Source of the DNA: Boswellia sacra
Lineage: Eukaryota; Streptophyta; Magnoliopsida; Sapindales; Burseraceae
Reading direction: 5' to 3'
NCBI GenBank assembly: GCA_013180625.2
Contig: SNVD02007236.1
Location: forward strand, 124,001-188,000
DNA: 64,000 nt
Shown: one piece after another, positions 60,316-64,000 of the stretch
Layout of the letters: the number at the start of each line of letters is the position of its first letter
Position numbering within the stretch: position 1 is the stretch's first letter
Notes under the pieces: generated by a model
Told to the model about the DNA's origin: nothing
The model's database searches: none
The model's input: only the letters and a program-made list of their open reading frames with translations
Translations under genes and position numbers: made by a program

Positions 60316-60432
60316 GATGATACAGCAGAAGACCAAGCGAGGTGCTGCTGCACTTGCTCGGTTGAAGGCTTATGAGGGAATCCCTTCGCCATATGACAAG
60401 ATGAAGAGGATGGTTATACCTGACGCACTTAA
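60316..60432 (+). pseudogene. RPL13A: Ribosomal protein uL13 (RPL13a) exon, orphan
   Basis: Between TTATTGCAG| and |GTGAGT, 117 nt encode [20 protein letters not shown], then [18 protein letters not shown] and two bases of a Lys codon. This is the well-conserved middle of large-subunit protein uL13 (L13a; family …[16 protein letters not shown]...[15 protein letters not shown]). The frame is open, but the usual Pro-His after M-I is Gln-Gln and a normally conserved Pro is Ser. Upstream (MVSGSG...) and downstream (VLRLQ...) exons are absent. Orientation is opposite to the RPS24 and AHL exons. Confidence 0.9.
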
Positions 60433-62030
60433 GTGAGTTCTGTTCTTAAATTTTGTCATTCAATCTTCATATGCGTAAGCAGTTATCACATATGAGGAAG
60501 TTACAAAAAAGATTTTAAATGTTACATTAAAAAAATTTGGAATAAAATGGCAGTTCAAAAAATCTTCAATTCATTTCTCTAGCAAACAGGCAGAATATTT
60601 GAATGGTAGATCCTTGCCAAATGATCAAATAGAAGCTATGCCCATATTGACTTTCTCGTATTCACCACTTAAATATCAACCACACTTGAGTTCATAAAAA
60701 CTAAAAGCAAGGTCACTGATGCATCCTTAAAACGATAGGCCCCTTAGGCTATATGTGCAATAACATAAATTTTGTTTACAAATCTACACCTTGAAGGCAC
60801 CAGCTTTGTAGTCCAAAGCCTTTTTCGTCACTCAAAATGAACAAGAATGCATCGTATTAAGACAATACAATTATTGTCCATCATGTAACCAAGAAACGTG
60901 TGTTCTTTTTAATGATTTGTTATTCCTGGTTGATATTCTTCTTTTTCATAAGTCTACACGCATCTCATACAATATCACTCTGATTCCCTTCCTACTGGGC
61001 TATAAAGGCTATGAACAAACAAAATCACATCATCTATTTGCTCAGGTACTGAAGCCGACTTCTCCTTGCAATTCTTTATTTCAAAGAACAAATACATCTG
61101 ACAAAGAAATTTTCAACTGACTGACCAAATTTAACATAAGAAAATAGCCACAATTTTTTTTAGTATTCACTTGCAAAAAAGGGGGAAAACACACACACAC
61201 ACACACTCTCTCTCTCTCTTTATTTTATTCAATCTATCAGCTTGCCCTCAACATTTCACCAAAAGCCATAAAGAAATAGGCCACATTCACAACTCCGAAT
61301 GATGCATGACAGGAGATAAATAACATACAAGAATACTAGTGACAATATATCACATATCAAAATCAATTACAAACAAGAATACTGCAATTCCATACTTAAC
61401 ACAAAATTAGAACTATCAACAATACAATTTCACGCACAAAACTACTAAGAAATACATAATCAACGCAACTGAACAAAACAAGCAAGCAAGGAAATGAAAC
61501 AAGCAAGAATTGATGTCCATCAATAACTTTTATTGTTAAAAATGAATTAAATTATTCAAAAATATATTCCTATTTAAAATTATTATGACTCCCCAGTCAT
61601 GTTTAAGGGGATAAGAATATTTAATTCCTAGCCAGGCTAAAACTCATATTTAATTAATACTCTGGCCACCATTTGCAGTTTTTTAACTCAGATTTAAAAG
61701 TCGACGAAGAAAGTCTTGCATGAGTCTCTCTTTTTTTAATTTCCATTTTTTGGTCATTCACTAAGATGTTAGTTTCGAATCGACGAACACCCTTACTGCA
61801 AATAGTCTCACCCTTATTAAAAATATTAAGTAATTTATAAATCTATCTTATTTTAATTTTCTTATTTCTTGTTTGTTGGAGTTTTAAGTTATTTGGAGTT
61901 TTAATTTATAAATCTAGACAAAATCACTTACTGAGCAGAGAGACGACACACAGCAACTAACCGACGACCGGTGAGATGAGCGAGCGACTGAGCGGCGAAA
62001 GGCTGGTTTGCGACTGAGACTACAAAAATA
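60433..62030. other. No gene recognised; microsatellite
   Basis: Intron-like and AT-rich sequence after the RPL13a exon. It includes a compound (AC)n(TC)n microsatellite at 61189-61220. 61900-62020 is richer in GAC/GCGAC triplets but has no family signature. Confidence 0.45.
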
Positions 62031-62039
62031 TTATTTTAG

Positions 62040-63825
62040 AAGTTAAAATATTAATTTTAATCTTTACCTAAAAGCTTAAGAGCAAGTGATTTTTCAGCAT
62101 AATATCAAGCTTCTTTAAGTCAATAGATTTCTTAAACACATTTTTATGAAAGAAACAAAAATTATTAATTGTTAGTTCTTTAAATCGACAAAGTAGTTGA
62201 TGAAGCGGAAGGGAAAGATAAAAAAGACTTCTAACATATAAAGTTTTGGACATATCAAAACCACGATTAAAAAAAAAACTTCCAATTTCCTATCATAAAT
62301 CAAGAAAACTCAAAGCTGAAAACATACAACACCAGAAATTCAATTCAATTACTTGTCAAAAACACTAAAAAGCGTACAGATTCAATCATATCTTCATAAA
62401 CCCAAAAAATTCAAAGCCCCTACAAATCAAAACCAACAAATTTAAACCCCACACACTGCAATTGCACAATCAAAGCCGTGTAACCCAGCACACAACTAGA
62501 ATCCCCTCAACCCTCTTTCAACGCAACCGCACAACCAGAAGCCCCAAATCACCGTTTACACACATGAAAGCAATCACATTCAAGTGAGAAGAAAGTGAAA
62601 ACAAAGGAATAAAGATCAACTACAAGTTAATAAAGATCAACTACAAGTTAATAAAGATGTTAAAACTTTGTGAAATAGGTATTGAAGTACATACCGGAAA
62701 TGCCCGGAAGACATAGCATATAATTTTATTGCAGTTTGTATTTTCACTAGCTTAGCTAATTTCATGATCTTAAAATCAAAAAGCCCCCCGTTTATTGAAC
62801 AAATTCTAATTAATTTCTACAAACTCTCCTTAATAGCCACATTGTTTGAAAAAACTGCCATGAAATTTACATAAGCATACAAAAAAGATCAATTTGCCTT
62901 CGATGGGATTTTTGTTGATCTAAATGTGAGAGACGATTGGTCTCTTACAATTCTCGAAAATGTTGTTTATTGCACTAATAATTCTCTTAATTTATAATTT
63001 CTTTCTTTCTTTAAATTTATGTAGTAAATTCTTACAATTAATAGTGAAATTTGAAAATACTAATGATTAAAATCCTAGAATATACGGTACAAAGATACAA
63101 TTTCTTTTTACTTATGTAACTGTGACTCTACCCAACAACAACTACAAAAATTTATTTTTAGAAATTAAAATATTAATTTTAATCTTTACCTGAAAGCTTA
63201 AGAGCAAGTGATTTTTCAGCATAATATCAAGATTCTTTAAGTCAACAGATTTCTTAGACACATTTTCATGAAAGAAACAAAAATTATTAATTGTTAGCTC
63301 TTTAAATCGACAGAGTAATTGATGAAGCGGAAGGGAAAGATAAAAAAGTCTTCTAACATGTGAAGTTTTGGACATATCAAATCCACGATTAAAAAAAAAA
63401 AAACTTCCAATTTCCTATCATAAATCAAGAAAACTCAAAGCCAAAAACATACAACACCAGAAATTCAATTACTTGTCGAAAACACTAAAAAGCCGACGCC
63501 CATAAAACACAAGGACAGATTCAATCACCAATCATAAACCCAGAAAATTCAAAGCCCCTACAAATCAAAACCAACAAATTTGAACCCCACAATCGAGCAC
63601 TGCAATTGCACAATCAAAGTCGTGCAACCCAGCACACAACCAGAATCTCCTCAACCCTCTTTCAACACAACCGCACAGCCAGAAGCCCCAAACCCCCGTT
63701 TACCCACGTAAAAGCAATCGCATTCAAGTGAGAGTAAAGTGAAAACAAAGCATTAAAGAGCAACCACAAGTTAATAAAGATGTTAAAACTTTGTGAAATA
63801 GGTATTGAAGTACCTAACGGTGGTC
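62040..63825. repeat. Large tandem duplication, copies 2 and 3
   Basis: 62040-62690 and 63160-63825 are near-identical in order (AAAATATTAATTTTAATCTT ... GATGTTAAAACTTTGTGAAA ... GGTATTGAAGTAC). They are separated by 62691-63150, which matches 58546-59010. The period is about 1.1 kb. Each copy has a minus-strand frame beginning MSKT-[S/L]-[H/Y]-VR (about 62253-62068 and 63375-63142). It runs through LFYLSLPLHQLLCRFKEL and IMLKNHLLLSF; I do not recognise it. Confidence 0.88.
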
Positions 63826-63943
63826 GTTCTTCCGATATTTGGAGAGTAGGCAAGTTCGCGGCAGCGGGGCAGCGGTGTTTGCTTCAAGTTAGGAGGGGAG
63901 TCTAGATAAAAGATAGAGATCACTTACTTATATTATGTTAGTA

Positions 63944-63976
<33 letters not shown>

Positions 63977-64000
63977 TTAAATAAAATCTCATAACACAAA
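63826..64000. other. Right edge; GC-richer patch and (AT)n run
   Basis: 63830-63900 is unusually GC-rich for the window (GGCAGCGGGGCAGCGG). On the minus strand it could be leader sequence upstream of the duplicated frames. An (AT)n run lies at about 63949-63975. No gene can be assigned. Confidence 0.4.

Larger units (their letters stand above)
55434..64000. mobile_element. Left part of a third CACTA element, right end not seen
   Basis: Begins CACTACAAGAAAAAAG, the same terminus as the two complete CACTA elements, inserted in the 3' LTR of a TRIM. The first 820 bp are subterminal repeats of ATTTGAC(C/G)GT and ACCGTCAAATA. No matching right terminus (TTCTTGTAGTG) and no continuation of the interrupted LTR was found up to 64000. 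The element therefore either extends beyond the window or lost its right end. No transposase domain was seen. Isolated exons of three unrelated genes lie to its right; that they are inside the element is inference. Confidence 0.55.

Noticed and set aside
60316..60432. A functional RPL13A gene
   Set aside because: Only one internal exon is present; the flanking exons are absent on both sides.

Overview
This is nuclear DNA of a flowering plant, most likely a eudicot. It is AT-rich, with multi-exon genes carrying short GT-AG introns and a dense set of plant transposon families. No species can be named from the sequence. No rRNA, tRNA or CRISPR locus was seen. The cellular genes belong to one family, CER1-like very-long-chain aldehyde decarbonylases (FA_hydroxylase plus WAX2 domains), which make cuticular-wax alkanes. 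All the other coding signals belong to transposons or are captured exon fragments.

Layout. 1-5 kb: AT-rich DNA with a Copia gag remnant and a small terminal-inverted-repeat element. 5.05-9.96 kb, minus strand: CER1-like gene A (10 exons, 629 codons), with one intron enlarged to 1.95 kb and one non-canonical GC splice donor. 10-22 kb: transposon territory. It holds a 3.5 kb non-autonomous LTR retrotransposon (12775-16294, target duplication ATAAA), an 0.8 kb hAT-like element with internal satellite-like repeats (17448-18246), a Copia remnant, a 1.1 kb long-inverted-repeat element, small MITEs, and a degraded CER1 exon 10 on the plus strand (21611-21750). 22.1-40.3 kb: three large elements almost back to back. 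These are a 4.5 kb non-autonomous CACTA, a 5.4 kb Copia (target duplication CTTTA) and a 7.8 kb CACTA with a truncated TNP2-like transposase and a broken TNPA-like gene. 40.5-44.4 kb, minus strand: CER1-like gene B (10 exons, 626 codons). 44.4-52.2 kb: no gene; a 2.3 kb gypsy-type solo LTR lies at 49180-51474. 52.2-54.6 kb: CER1-like pseudogene C, reduced to exons 8-10 and split by a hAT-like element that left an 8-bp target duplication. 54.7-64 kb: a TRIM element whose 3' LTR is cut by a third CACTA terminus (55434). To its right lie isolated single exons of three unrelated genes (an AHL PPC-domain gene, ribosomal protein eS24 and ribosomal protein uL13/L13a) and a large tandem duplication.

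How it fits together. The window is a dispersed CER1-like gene cluster (two intact genes, one pseudogene, one fossil exon) whose members have been pushed apart by nested transposons. Copies of gene A's 3' flank recur near 12.5, 18.3-19.0 and 52.1 kb, suggesting more duplication than the surviving exons show. Genes A and B share exon boundaries and nearly all exon lengths, so they look like functional paralogues. In the pathway CER1 works with CER3 and a cytochrome b5 at the endoplasmic reticulum; neither partner is encoded here.

Most interesting: the three isolated exons beside the 55434 CACTA terminus, which suggest a gene-capturing (transduplicating) CACTA running past the right edge; the GC donor in gene A; and the pair of 573-bp LTRs whose 24 visible differences are all transitions.
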